A DNA stretch of 63,870 bases from positions 1 to 63,870 of the forward strand of contig JAUYMU010000090.1 in the NCBI GenBank assembly GCA_030698405.1. The letters run 5' to 3'. The translations under genes and the position numbers were made by a program. The DNA comes from Bacteroidota bacterium (GTDB lineage Bacteria; Bacteroidota; Bacteroidia; Bacteroidales; Prolixibacteraceae). This document shows, one piece after another, positions 43,599 to 51,183 of this stretch. Below the pieces are notes generated by a model. The model was not told the DNA's origin. It saw only the letters and a program-made list of their open reading frames with translations, and searched no databases. Position 1 is the first letter of the stretch. Each line of letters begins with the position of its first letter.

Positions 43599-44663
43599 CT
43601 ATCTGAACTGATTGATTTTTGATTGGTTAATTTTCAACACTATTTTACGTTTCTGAAAAACACCATCTGCATCACTTTGCCTCTTTTCCTCTTTGTAACT
43701 TAAAGGAGTGGTAATCGAAAGTAATTTTAGCACTTCGTCCAGAGGCTCGTCGATAAATGTTGCGTGAAAGGTGTAATCATCGAGCAGTCGGTCATCAACC
43801 ACTACCTCGGCATTGTACCAGCGGCTTAACCGACGGGCTACCTGCTGCATGTTTTCGTTCCGGAATACCAGTTTGCCTTCTTTCCAACTGGTGTATTGCG
43901 AAGCCTCTATTTCGTTTTTTGTAAAAGTTCTCTTTTCAATGTCGAGTATTAATTGTTCGTTTGGCGACAAAACTGCCAGTTGTTTTCCGTTTCGCGATGA
44001 AACATCCACTTTCCCGGTCTGTAAAACGATTTCTTCGGTTTGTTCGTCTTCGTTGGCAATCACGTTAAAAGTGGTTCCCAGCACTTTAATATCAAGGTTA
44101 CGGGTGTTTACATGAAAGGGAATTTCGGCATTGTGAACCACATCAAAAAAAGCTTCGCCCGAAAGTTCCACTTTTCGTTCTCCATTAAACTGAACCGGAT
44201 ATTTTAACCGTGATCCGCTGTTGAGGTAACCGGTCGAACCGTCAGGAAGCTGAAATTTGGTGCGCACTCCCATCGGGCATTCGATTTCGGCAAAAGAAGT
44301 TGGAGTTGCAGTTGGTTTGTCCTGAAAATAGAAATAGGCAAGAAATGAAAGTAACAACGGAAAAATCAGAATGGCAGCTATGCGTTGAAAATGCTGCATG
44401 AAGGTGAGTCGAACCACTTTATTGGTTTCATTCAGGCGAATGCGGTGGTGAACCCTGTCAAGAACAGGTTTTAAATCACGATCCGAAATCAAATTTGATT
44501 CGAGCGCTGATTTCCAGTCATTGTGCAGGATTTGTTCAGCTTCCCGGTTTTGGTGATCTGCCAATTGTCCCGAAAGTTCAATCTGTTCTTTCAGGTTAAG
44601 TTTCCCTGCTGAATATTCTTGGATGATATGTTGTAGCTGTTCCTTCATTGCCTCAAGTTGCAC
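43599..44663 (-). CDS. FecR family anti-sigma factor
   Basis: Encodes 354 residues; a second Met five codons in (44648) is an equally good start. The N-terminal about 90 residues are the cytoplasmic sigma-binding part, one membrane helix follows (AAILIFPLLLSFLAYFYF), then the periplasmic FecR beta-domain (about 120-215) with ECPMGVRTKFQLPDGSTGYLNSG and VKVLGTTFNVIA, and a C-terminal DUF4974-type domain (KEGKLVFRNENMQQVARRLSRWYN). It holds the ECF sigma factor inactive until the STN domain of SusC signals substrate. Gene order sigma - anti-sigma - SusC - SusD is standard for this type of utilisation locus. Confidence 0.95.
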   Translation of the reverse strand: MQLEAMKEQLQHIIQEYSAGKLNLKEQIELSGQLADHQNREAEQILHNDWKSALESNLISDRDLKPVLDRVHHRIRLNETNKVVRLTFMQHFQRIAAILIFPLLLSFLAYFYFQDKPTATPTSFAEIECPMGVRTKFQLPDGSTGYLNSGSRLKYPVQFNGERKVELSGEAFFDVVHNAEIPFHVNTRNLDIKVLGTTFNVIANEDEQTEEIVLQTGKVDVSSRNGKQLAVLSPNEQLILDIEKRTFTKNEIEASQYTSWKEGKLVFRNENMQQVARRLSRWYNAEVVVDDRLLDDYTFHATFIDEPLDEVLKLLSITTPLSYKEEKRQSDADGVFQKRKIVLKINQSKINQFR

Positions 44664-44775
44664 AATTCTTTTTTAAATCGGAAACAAACAACGTATTTTT
44701 GCCCGTTTCAATACTTATATCCGTAGAGCTTTATTTTCTCACGGGTAATTTTGAAATAATTTTATTTTAGCATGT

Positions 44776-44911
44776 CCGTCACATAAATGTGACGGCAAAG
44801 GATAGTGCGTTGAATACGGATTTCACCCAAATCTCATGAAGGAAGCCATCAGAAAATTCAAAAAACTCATTAATTGTGCTGATATCCTTTGCCGTCAGCT
44901 TCAGCTGACGG
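44776..44911. repeat. 136-bp MITE-like element with hairpin ends
   Basis: Left hairpin ccgtcacat-aa-atgtgacgg (44776-44795) and right hairpin ccgtcagct-tc-agctgacgg (44892-44911) are each perfect. Next to them lie inverted 14-mers gacggcaaaggata (44791-44804) and tatcctttgccgtc (44883-44896). The whole forms one large fold-back structure between the sigma and anti-sigma genes. The right hairpin covers the sigma-factor stop codon at 44901-44903. Confidence 0.75.
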
Positions 44912-45497
44912 ATGGGTAAATAAACAAAAATGCAAAAAGCAATAACCCCAGGTTTTCAGTCTTTAATTGGGAGCGGATAAACCGAAGGGCTTCCGAAACC
45001 TGATTGTCAACTGTTCCGGCTGAAATGTTCAGTTCGGCGGCAATCTCTTTTGAGCTTTTACCTTCCAGCTTACTTTTGGTGAAGATTTCACGGCGGCGGG
45101 GAGGCATTTGTTCGATGATAAGGTTGATCTGTTGAAGCGCTGATTCGTAATTGTCGTCGTTAACGGCCTGGTAATCTATAAATTCAGGTTCATTCTGAAG
45201 GCTTTCGAGGTAGCGGAGCGAAGTCGCTTTTTTATTGAAATGTTTCCTGATCTGGTTCAGGGCAATGGTAAAAAGGTAGGATTTGAAAGAAAGTTCTGAT
45301 TTCAGGGTTTGCCGGTTTTCCCAAACTTTCACAAAAACCTCCTGAACAAGTTCTTCGGCATCGCTTTCGTTTTTAAAATATTTCAGGGCAAAACCGAAAA
45401 GCTTTTGGCTGTAACCTTCAAAAAGTGAATCAAATGCCGCAACATTTCCCTTTTGAAGCAACTGAACCAAAGTATGATCATCGTGTTTTTCGGTCAT
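44901..45497 (-). CDS. ECF RNA polymerase sigma factor (SusC/FecR-linked)
   Basis: Encodes 198 residues from the internal Met MTEKHDDHTLVQLLQ. The longer frame (start 45605) has a 36-residue hydrophobic non-family leader and is rejected. Region 2 is DSLFEGYSQKLFGFALKYFKNESDAEELVQEVFVKVWENRQ, and region 4 is PPRRREIFTKSKLEGKSSKEIAAELNISAGTVDNQVSEALRFIRS. It recruits RNA polymerase to the pectin-locus promoters when released by FecR. The last residues (LLLFAFLFIYPSVS) are hydrophobic and partly encoded by the fold-back element that overlaps the stop, so the native C-terminus may have been changed. Confidence 0.93.
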   Translation of the reverse strand: MTEKHDDHTLVQLLQKGNVAAFDSLFEGYSQKLFGFALKYFKNESDAEELVQEVFVKVWENRQTLKSELSFKSYLFTIALNQIRKHFNKKATSLRYLESLQNEPEFIDYQAVNDDNYESALQQINLIIEQMPPRRREIFTKSKLEGKSSKEIAAELNISAGTVDNQVSEALRFIRSQLKTENLGLLLFAFLFIYPSVS

Positions 45498-45605
45498 TCT
45501 GAAATCAAAAATATTTCGGGATAAAAGTAGTAAAGTTTGGACGAGCCCATCAAATGGTTGGATGGTTAAATTGTTTTTATGGTTAAAAGAAAAAAAACAA
45601 TTCAA

Positions 45606-45978
45606 TGCTAATATGACTTAATGGGTAAATTGTCTGAGACAAAACTGCCCTTTCATACGCTCTCACCTTCTCATCTTCCCACCTTCACCTGCTTCCTGCG
45701 ACTTGAACACTGAATTCCTGCGACTGACCAATGGCAACTGGCGGCTGGCTACTTGCGGCTGGCAAAATCTTCGAATGTGTGTTTTCAATTTGCGGCGCAT
45801 ACAACTTTTTCGTTTCAAATTATAAGGTTGGATGCGCCTTGTGATACTTGTTAGCCTTCTCCCCGGGTTCTGTTTCACTTCACCCGGGGTTATTTATATT
45901 TGACTCTTTCAGAGTCTCGTGCGCGATCATAAAATCTGGACCTCTTTCTGATTACTGAACATTGCGACTGCCCACTGT
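45606..45978. other. Repeat-dense intergenic region
   Basis: A gap of 373 bases with short GCGACTG-type repeats (45.69-45.77 kb and 45.96-45.98 kb), like those flanking the four-helix-bundle gene. It also holds a hairpin ccccgggt / acccgggg (45861-45889) and a small hairpin gactct-ttc-agagtc (45902-45916). A 71-codon Arg-rich minus-strand frame across it is rejected as repeat-derived. The promoter of the sigma gene should lie in the left end. Confidence 0.5.
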
Positions 45979-47253
45979 TTACGTCTTCTGTTTCTTCTTC
46001 TTGGCTGCCGGAAATAACACGTTGTTCAGGATTAAACGATAACCGGGCGAATTCGGATGTAAGTTCAGATCGGTAGCCGGGTCGCCTACAAAATGCTGGT
46101 AATCTTCCGGATCGTGACCTCCATAGAAAGTCCAGAATCCTTTGCCTTGTTCGCCGTGCAGGTATCGGGCTTCGTTGGCGGCTTTATTTTCGCCCATCAT
46201 TAAAACATTGGGCTTTACCAGGTTTTTGTCGAAGGCAGTGGTTTGTCCCATAAACCCTTTGATCATGTTTACATGGTTCTGGCACAACATGGTTGGCACC
46301 GGATCCCATTTTGCCGAAAACTGGAAAAGCGTGAAATAATCCTGTTCGCGGGGAACTTTCCTGCTGGTGGAAACATCGATATCCGAGAACTCATATTCAT
46401 ACGGATTGCGGTTGATTTTGAAATTGTGAAAAGCCAAAGTGTGTTCAAAATCAAGGTGATCGTTCATGTGAGGATCTGCCGGATCGCCATCGTACATTGA
46501 TTCGCAAATGTCGATACCTTGAGCAGATTGGGTGATGTCGTAGGTGTCGGTTGCGGCACACATGGCAAAAAGGAACCCGCCGTTTTCGATGAACTGATGA
46601 ATATTACGGGTAATCACTTTTTTCATTTCCGAAACCTTCATGAAACCCATCTTTTGTGCAAGTTCCTTATTTGTCCGAACTTCCTCCTGATACCACTGAA
46701 CATGTTGGTATGCCTGGTAGAATTTTCCGAACTGACCGGTAAAATCTTCATGATGAAGGTGCAGCCAATCGTAATCCTTCAGTTTGCCATTCAGGATTTC
46801 TTCATCGTAAATGACATCAAATTTAATTTCAGCATACGTTAAAACCAATGTAACGGCATCGTCCCAGGGTTGTTTGTTGGGTGGTGAATAAACGGCAACT
46901 TTCGGCGCTTTCTGCATACTTACAGCATCCTGGTTGACATCTTCGCGCGAAATTTCAGCCAGTAAATTGTTTGCCTGCCCGTCGGCAAGGGTTTCGAAAC
47001 TTACGCCCCGCACCAAACATTCACTTGCAATGGCTTGTTGATGCTGAATCAGGAAACTTCCGCCACGGTAATTGAGCAGCCATTTAACTTCAATGCCTTG
47101 TTCCAGTGTCCAGTAGGTTATGCCGTATGATTTTAAATGGTTGCTTTGTTTTTCATCCATCGGGATTAAAATAAAAGCTGCATTTGCTGTTTGGATGAGC
47201 AAAACCAACATTGCAACAAGCAACAACCTGAAGTATTTATTAGAATGGTACAT
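45979..47253 (-). CDS. Conserved exported protein of unknown function (often mislabelled asparagine synthetase B)
   Basis: Encodes 424 residues from the second of two tandem Met codons, which begins a clear signal peptide (FRLLLVAMLVLLIQTANA). The upstream frame start at 47358 lies within dnaB and is rejected. The N-terminal part (about 20-110) resembles a small domain with MDEKQSNHLKSYGITYWTLEQGIEVKWLLNYRGGSF. A larger domain has Rossmann-like features (KVAVYSPPNKQPWDDAVTLVLTYAEIKFDVIYD, later GGFLFAMCAATDTYD). I recall database labels of asparagine synthetase B, but neither the glutaminase nor the synthetase motifs are present. The start overlaps the dnaB stop by 14 bases. The short signal and helicase coupling suggest only genomic adjacency. 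Confidence 0.75.
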   Translation of the reverse strand: MYHSNKYFRLLLVAMLVLLIQTANAAFILIPMDEKQSNHLKSYGITYWTLEQGIEVKWLLNYRGGSFLIQHQQAIASECLVRGVSFETLADGQANNLLAEISREDVNQDAVSMQKAPKVAVYSPPNKQPWDDAVTLVLTYAEIKFDVIYDEEILNGKLKDYDWLHLHHEDFTGQFGKFYQAYQHVQWYQEEVRTNKELAQKMGFMKVSEMKKVITRNIHQFIENGGFLFAMCAATDTYDITQSAQGIDICESMYDGDPADPHMNDHLDFEHTLAFHNFKINRNPYEYEFSDIDVSTSRKVPREQDYFTLFQFSAKWDPVPTMLCQNHVNMIKGFMGQTTAFDKNLVKPNVLMMGENKAANEARYLHGEQGKGFWTFYGGHDPEDYQHFVGDPATDLNLHPNSPGYRLILNNVLFPAAKKKKQKT

Positions 47254-48826
47254 CATTGCTTCCAGAATTTCCGTAATGACTAAATTTTTCATCTTCGAAC
47301 GATGCATTGACCGGTATCGCCCCTGATTTACTGCGGTAGGATTCTCCGGAATCATCATTCATTTTCGACTGCATTTTTTGTCCGTATTGTCCGCCGCCAA
47401 TTTCTTCAGGAATAATATTTTCCATGTCGGAGAATTTGGCCAGGTTTTTCTTGAATGAAAGTCTGACATCGCCCACAGCGCCGTTTCTGTGTTTGGCAAT
47501 GATAATTTCGGCCACACCGATGAGCGAATTGTTGTTTTCGTCTTCGGTAATTCCGTAGTATTCAGGACGGTGAATAAATAATACGATGTCGGCATCCTGC
47601 TCGATGGCGCCCGATTCACGAAGGTCGGAAAGTTGAGGACGTTTTCCTTCGCGCGATTCGACCGAACGGTTCAACTGAGAAAGTGCGATGACCGGAATGT
47701 TCAATTCCTTGCCAATGGCTTTCAACGATCGCGAAATCATACTTACTTCCTGTTCGCGGCTACCTTTGTTGTCGGTACCGGCGGTCATCAGCTGAAGGTA
47801 ATCGACAATCACAGCGCCAATGTTGTGCTGCATTTTCAGGCGGCGGCATTTGGCCCTGAATTCGAAAATAGACAAGGCGGGAGTATCGTCGATAAAAAGA
47901 GGGGCATCGTCCAAAACCGCCAGTTTGCGGTGGAAGTGATCCCATTCCCAACCTTGCAGCCGTCCATTTTTTATTTTTTCGCCACCGATTTCAGTTTCGG
48001 ATGAAATCAAACGGTTAACCAACTGAATGGAGGACATTTCAAGAGAAAAAACGGCGACCGGAACTTTGTGCTCGACGGCCATGTTGCGTGCCATTGATAA
48101 AACGAACGCTGTTTTTCCCATCGAAGGACGGGCGGCAATAATGATAAGGTCGGTCTTTTGCCATCCTGAAGTAATGCGGTCCATTGCGGTAAACCCGCTG
48201 GGTACACCACTCAGGCCGTCTTCACGTTTCGAAGCTTCTTCGATCAGAAGCGCTGCCTCGCGTAAAAGAGGTTTGATGGGCATCGATTCTTTCTTGATAT
48301 TTCCTTCCGCAACCGAAAAAAGCGCAGTTTCCGAAAAGTCAATCAAATCGTCCACATCAATGGTGTCGTCGTATGCTTTGGTCTGAATTTCTGTTGAAAC
48401 GCGGATCATTTCGCGTTGCATGAATTTTTGTGCGATGATGCGCGAATGGAACTCGATGTGTGCTGCCGAAGCTACTTTCGAAGTCAACTGGGTGATCATC
48501 AGCGGACCTCCCACTTCTTCCAGCTTTTCCCGGTTTTTCAGTTCCTGGGTAACCATCAGCAAGTCAACCGGTTTTTCATGGGTCGACAGGTATTTGATCA
48601 CATCAAAAATCTTCTGATGTTCTTCCTTGTAAAAACTTTTGGTGTCGATGATGTCGGCAACTGTAATGTAGGCATCGCGTTCGAGCATCAGTGCGCCCAA
48701 AACAGCTTCCTCAACTTCAATGGCCTGTGGCGGGATTTTTCCGTATTGAGCGTTGACTTGCTCAATGGTCATTTTATTTGTTTGCTGGTAATTTTTTCTT
48801 TCTCCGGCCATGTTTTTGGAATTCAA
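47240..48826 (-). CDS. dnaB: Replicative DNA helicase
   Basis: Encodes 528 residues. The N-terminal helical domain (KIPPQAIEVEEAVLGALMLERDA, 30-140) is followed by a linker and RecA-like motor with Walker A ARPSMGKTAF, Walker B AVIVDYLQLM, SRSLKAIGKELNIPVIALSQLNRSVESR and the Arg finger region RESGAIEQDADIVLFIHRPEYY. It unwinds DNA at the replication fork as a hexamer. The C-terminal 60 residues are Ser/Asn-rich and poorly conserved. Its stop overlaps the start of the next minus-strand gene (ATGATGTACC...TAA), implying translational coupling. A terminator-like hairpin lies about 65 bases upstream of its start. Confidence 0.97.
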   Translation of the reverse strand: MNSKNMAGERKNYQQTNKMTIEQVNAQYGKIPPQAIEVEEAVLGALMLERDAYITVADIIDTKSFYKEEHQKIFDVIKYLSTHEKPVDLLMVTQELKNREKLEEVGGPLMITQLTSKVASAAHIEFHSRIIAQKFMQREMIRVSTEIQTKAYDDTIDVDDLIDFSETALFSVAEGNIKKESMPIKPLLREAALLIEEASKREDGLSGVPSGFTAMDRITSGWQKTDLIIIAARPSMGKTAFVLSMARNMAVEHKVPVAVFSLEMSSIQLVNRLISSETEIGGEKIKNGRLQGWEWDHFHRKLAVLDDAPLFIDDTPALSIFEFRAKCRRLKMQHNIGAVIVDYLQLMTAGTDNKGSREQEVSMISRSLKAIGKELNIPVIALSQLNRSVESREGKRPQLSDLRESGAIEQDADIVLFIHRPEYYGITEDENNNSLIGVAEIIIAKHRNGAVGDVRLSFKKNLAKFSDMENIIPEEIGGGQYGQKMQSKMNDDSGESYRSKSGAIPVNASFEDEKFSHYGNSGSNDVPF

Positions 48827-48889
48827 TCAATAAGATATTTGGGTTTCCTGCATTTTAAAATTTTTTGCAGGGATTCAAAGTTAGAAAAA

Positions 48890-48910
48890 AAGGAGACCTT
48901 TTGGCCTCCT
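48890..48910 (-). terminator. Hairpin upstream of dnaB
   Basis: The stem aggagacc-ttt-tggcctcct (one mismatch) is followed on the minus strand by a run of seven T. It lies just upstream of dnaB, overlapping the region where its promoter's -33 would be; a -7-like element TAACTTTG is at 48876-48883. It may end stray transcription from the right, or attenuate dnaB. Confidence 0.6.
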
Positions 48911-49054
48911 GAAAGATTAAGTTATTCACAAAATTGGTTGAGTTTATCTTCAATTATCAGATCATTTATTTGTATGGTTGAATAAAGAGACTGCCGTTAC
49001 CTGTATTGAAACCTGTATGAATTGACTTTTAAAATACATTTAATGTGATTTAAT

Positions 49055-49083
49055 TACACAATGTGTATTTATTTTTATCTTTG
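49055..49083 (+). promoter_or_regulatory. Palindromic operator and -7 element of the decayed toxin-antitoxin locus
   Basis: TACACA-A-TGTGTA (49055-49067) is a perfect 13-bp palindrome directly before the -7 element TATCTTTG (49076-49083). A similar but imperfect palindrome, tacatttaatgtga, lies at about 49035-49048. HigA-type antitoxins repress their own operon through such sites, so this is a likely operator. Confidence 0.6.
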
Positions 49084-49103
49084 CGAGAGTTATAAAAATC
49101 GAA

Positions 49104-49244
49104 ATGAAGATTATTTCTTTTAGGGTATTGCGTGAGTATTATGAACTGGAGCCTAAAAGGAATACGATAAGATTAAAAATATTGATAAAATTTAAGTTAT
49201 GGCACCATCATTTGAAGAATATACAAAAGCAAACATCCGATTAA
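49104..49244 (+). pseudogene. Truncated HigB-type toxin
   Basis: The frame begins MKIISFRVLREYYELEP, which matches the N-terminus of HigB-family mRNA interferases (MxIIxxxxLREFxExHP). It then departs from the family and stops after 46 codons, where about 95 are expected. The rest of the toxin, including catalytic residues in the second half, is absent. The frame overlaps the start of the next gene. An antitoxin without an active toxin remains. Confidence 0.65.
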
Positions 49245-49555
49245 ATGAATTAATTGATTTAGTCAATGATGAAACACCAGAAACTGACCCTCGAATGAGT
49301 GAGTTCCTGAACGTTTCTGAGATTATTGAAAGCTATGAAAAAGAACACTTTCGAATTGAATATCCGGATTTAAAAGATGTTATCCGGTTGAGGATGTTTG
49401 AACTCAGATTGAAGCAAAAGGATTTATCGGTTTTATTGGGTGTTAGCTCTACCAGAGTTTCCGAATATCTTACAGGAAAGCGCCCGATAACACTGGATGT
49501 TGCCAAAAACCTCCATAAAAAGCTCAATATTGATGCGGAAATAATATTGCAATAG
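49199..49555 (+). CDS. HigA-like XRE-family antitoxin, now without a partner toxin
   Basis: Encodes 118 residues. The C-terminal half is an HTH of the HigA type (LKDVIRLRMFELRLKQKDLSVLLGVSSTRVSEYLTGKRPITLDVAKNLHKKLNI). The N-terminal half (APSFEEYTKANIRLNELIDLV) is the toxin-binding part typical of this group, here starting immediately after the HigB stub. It likely still binds the palindromic operator upstream. Length matches the HigA family. With the toxin broken, it may serve as an immunity relic or an independent regulator. Confidence 0.85.
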   Translation: MAPSFEEYTKANIRLNELIDLVNDETPETDPRMSEFLNVSEIIESYEKEHFRIEYPDLKDVIRLRMFELRLKQKDLSVLLGVSSTRVSEYLTGKRPITLDVAKNLHKKLNIDAEIILQ

Positions 49556-49611
49556 TTATTGATCTGTTAATTCGTCTGTATTTTTTGCGAAAGACCTATC
49601 GATCAAAATCT

Positions 49612-49797
49612 TTATTTCCTCAGTTTTTGAAGATAGTTTTCAGTGTTAACATATTTTCCCGTTCGACCGTCCCTGACTGCCTGAATCAATCCAATATCCT
49701 CTTTTTCTTCTCCTGAAAGATATTTAACAGTAATTGCAGTCTTTTTGGCCAAATCAGTTAGTATGACGAGAATTTTTAAAAAGCGGGTTGCGTTAAG
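49612..49797 (-). pseudogene. Small antitoxin-like gene remnant without a start codon
   Basis: A minus-strand frame running from just past the ATPase stop reads ILTDLAKKTAITVKYLSGE and ends EDIGLIQAVRDGRTGKYV with a final NYLQKLRK before TAA (49612). The acidic GEEKEDIGLIQAVRDG segment and short tail resemble 70-80-residue antitoxins found beside small RelE-like toxins. No ATG/GTG precedes it in frame. Its last codons are duplicated at about 51103-51130 on the far side of the ATPase gene, so the gene was probably cut by an insertion or duplication. Confidence 0.5.
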
Positions 49798-51004
49798 GTT
49801 GTTCAGTCATCCATTTCCAAACCGGTATTACCTGAATCTTATTCCCATTTTTTTCAAGTTGTTCCTGCTGATCCATTGTTAAAATATATCCTTCCTGAAG
49901 ATTTAGTTCTGTCATGGCTTCCAAAAGTCCATTCAATTCCCTGTCTAAGTTTTCGGGTGTTAATTCATAACAAACTTGTACAGCAAATTCAATATGCTTA
50001 TTTTTCGAAACAATAAAATCACATTCCCCATTTTGTTGATAATAATGAATCTCTTTCCCCATTCTTTTTAAATGAATAAAAACTTTGTTTTCAAGCAATC
50101 TGCCTTTGTCTTTTGAAAACGACATGGATAGGGTGGCAATTAGACCCGTGTCAATACCATATATTTTTTTTGGATTTTTAATTTGTTGCTGAAACGAATA
50201 GCTAAATCGGGAAATAGCAAAAAACAAAAAGGCATCTTCGAAATACGAAATGTAGGTTTTTACAGTATTTCCCGAACCGAGATCGAAATTTTTTACCAAA
50301 TTGTTGTATGAAAAAACCTTACCGATGTTACTTGCCAGAAAAACACCTAATTCACGCACAATATCCGGGTTTCTTAACCCATGTCTCACAACAATATCGC
50401 GGTATATTAAGTCATTAAAGAGATTAATTAATACATCATTTTTTTTTGATGTTAAAAATTCAGGGAACCCACCCAACATCAGGAAGTCAGCAAAGTTGGC
50501 AAGGTTTGCGGTGGACTCAGTATGATTCAAATATTCGGAAAATGAAAAAGGGAATATTTCATATGAAATTTGTCTTCCTGTTAAACTCGTACCGAGTTCC
50601 ACACTTAAAATCCGGGCATTCGATCCAGTAATAACTACTTTCTTTTTTTGATCGTGTAACACTCGTACATAACGTTCCCAGCCTTTTACATTTTGAATTT
50701 CATCGAAGAAGTAAATGCCATTTTCATCATTGGCTTCAAAAATCTTTTCAAGTTTGAAAAAATCATTGACTTCAAATGACGATAACCGCGGATCTTCAAA
50801 ACTTATAATATTGGAAATTCCTTCCTTCGTTGTTAATTGAAACAGTACTGTACTTTTTCCACATCTTCTTACTCCTGTCAATATCTTCACATGGGTATCT
50901 GAAAAATCAATTGCATTGAGAATTTCGCGTGGAGTTCCAGGCGGGAGTTGTTTTAAGTAGTTATTCTGATAGTCGAAAACTTCTCTTATTTGCGATTCTA
51001 ACAT
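49793..51004 (-). CDS. AAA ATPase with DUF4143 domain
   Basis: Encodes 403 residues from the second of two Met codons (MLESQIREVFDYQ). The first half is an AAA_14-type ATPase with Walker A LTGVRRCGKST and Walker B GIYFFDEIQNV, then ITGSNARILSVELGTSLTGRQ. The second half is a DUF4143 nuclease-like domain (FAISRFSYSFQQQIKNPKKIYGIDTGLI, ECDFIVSKNKHIEFAVQVCYE) that keeps the ECDFIV and QVCYE catalytic-type residues. Such proteins are abundant, accessory and often in toxin-antitoxin-like surroundings; function is unknown. A 14-bp inverted repeat precedes it and duplicated sequence flanks it, a sign of mobility. Confidence 0.9.
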   Translation of the reverse strand: MLESQIREVFDYQNNYLKQLPPGTPREILNAIDFSDTHVKILTGVRRCGKSTVLFQLTTKEGISNIISFEDPRLSSFEVNDFFKLEKIFEANDENGIYFFDEIQNVKGWERYVRVLHDQKKKVVITGSNARILSVELGTSLTGRQISYEIFPFSFSEYLNHTESTANLANFADFLMLGGFPEFLTSKKNDVLINLFNDLIYRDIVVRHGLRNPDIVRELGVFLASNIGKVFSYNNLVKNFDLGSGNTVKTYISYFEDAFLFFAISRFSYSFQQQIKNPKKIYGIDTGLIATLSMSFSKDKGRLLENKVFIHLKRMGKEIHYYQQNGECDFIVSKNKHIEFAVQVCYELTPENLDRELNGLLEAMTELNLQEGYILTMDQQEQLEKNGNKIQVIPVWKWMTEQP

Positions 51005-51039
51005 CATAATATATTGATTTTCTGCAAATATACAACGTT

Positions 51040-51077
51040 CTCATTAGTAATGCAAACTAATTAGCATTACTAATGAG
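51040..51077. promoter_or_regulatory. Perfect inverted repeat upstream of the ATPase gene
   Basis: ctcattagtaatgc (51040-51053) and gcattactaatgag (51064-51077) are perfect inverted 14-mers around a 10-base AT-rich centre. The repeat starts about 35 bases upstream of the ATPase ATG, where a promoter would be, so it may be an operator or the recognition end of a mobile unit. Confidence 0.6.
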
Positions 51078-51090
51078 TATTATTGCTAGT

Positions 51091-51130
51091 CAATCAAGAT
51101 CTTCATTTCCTGAGTTTTTGAAGATAATCA
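51091..51130. repeat. Right copy of the sequence duplicated around the ATPase
   Basis: Matches 49601-49638 at 32 of 38 positions, in the same orientation. It encodes DYLQKLRK followed by TGA on the minus strand, the C-terminus of the antitoxin-like remnant on the left. Confidence 0.7.
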
Positions 51131-51183
51131 GATCAATAAAATAAGCGGAGGAGTTTGATAGTAAATAAAGAATTCGTGCAGAA

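Noticed and set aside
45663-45878. Arg/Lys-rich 71-codon minus-strand frame, possibly a ribosomal protein
   Set aside because: It overlaps several short repeats and hairpins and matches no ribosomal protein I know.
45979-47253. Asparagine synthetase B
   Set aside because: Neither an N-terminal Cys glutaminase nor the PP-loop of asparagine synthetases is present; it has a signal peptide instead.
48985-49100. tRNA or small RNA gene
   Set aside because: No cloverleaf or TTCGA-type T-loop was found here or in other gaps.
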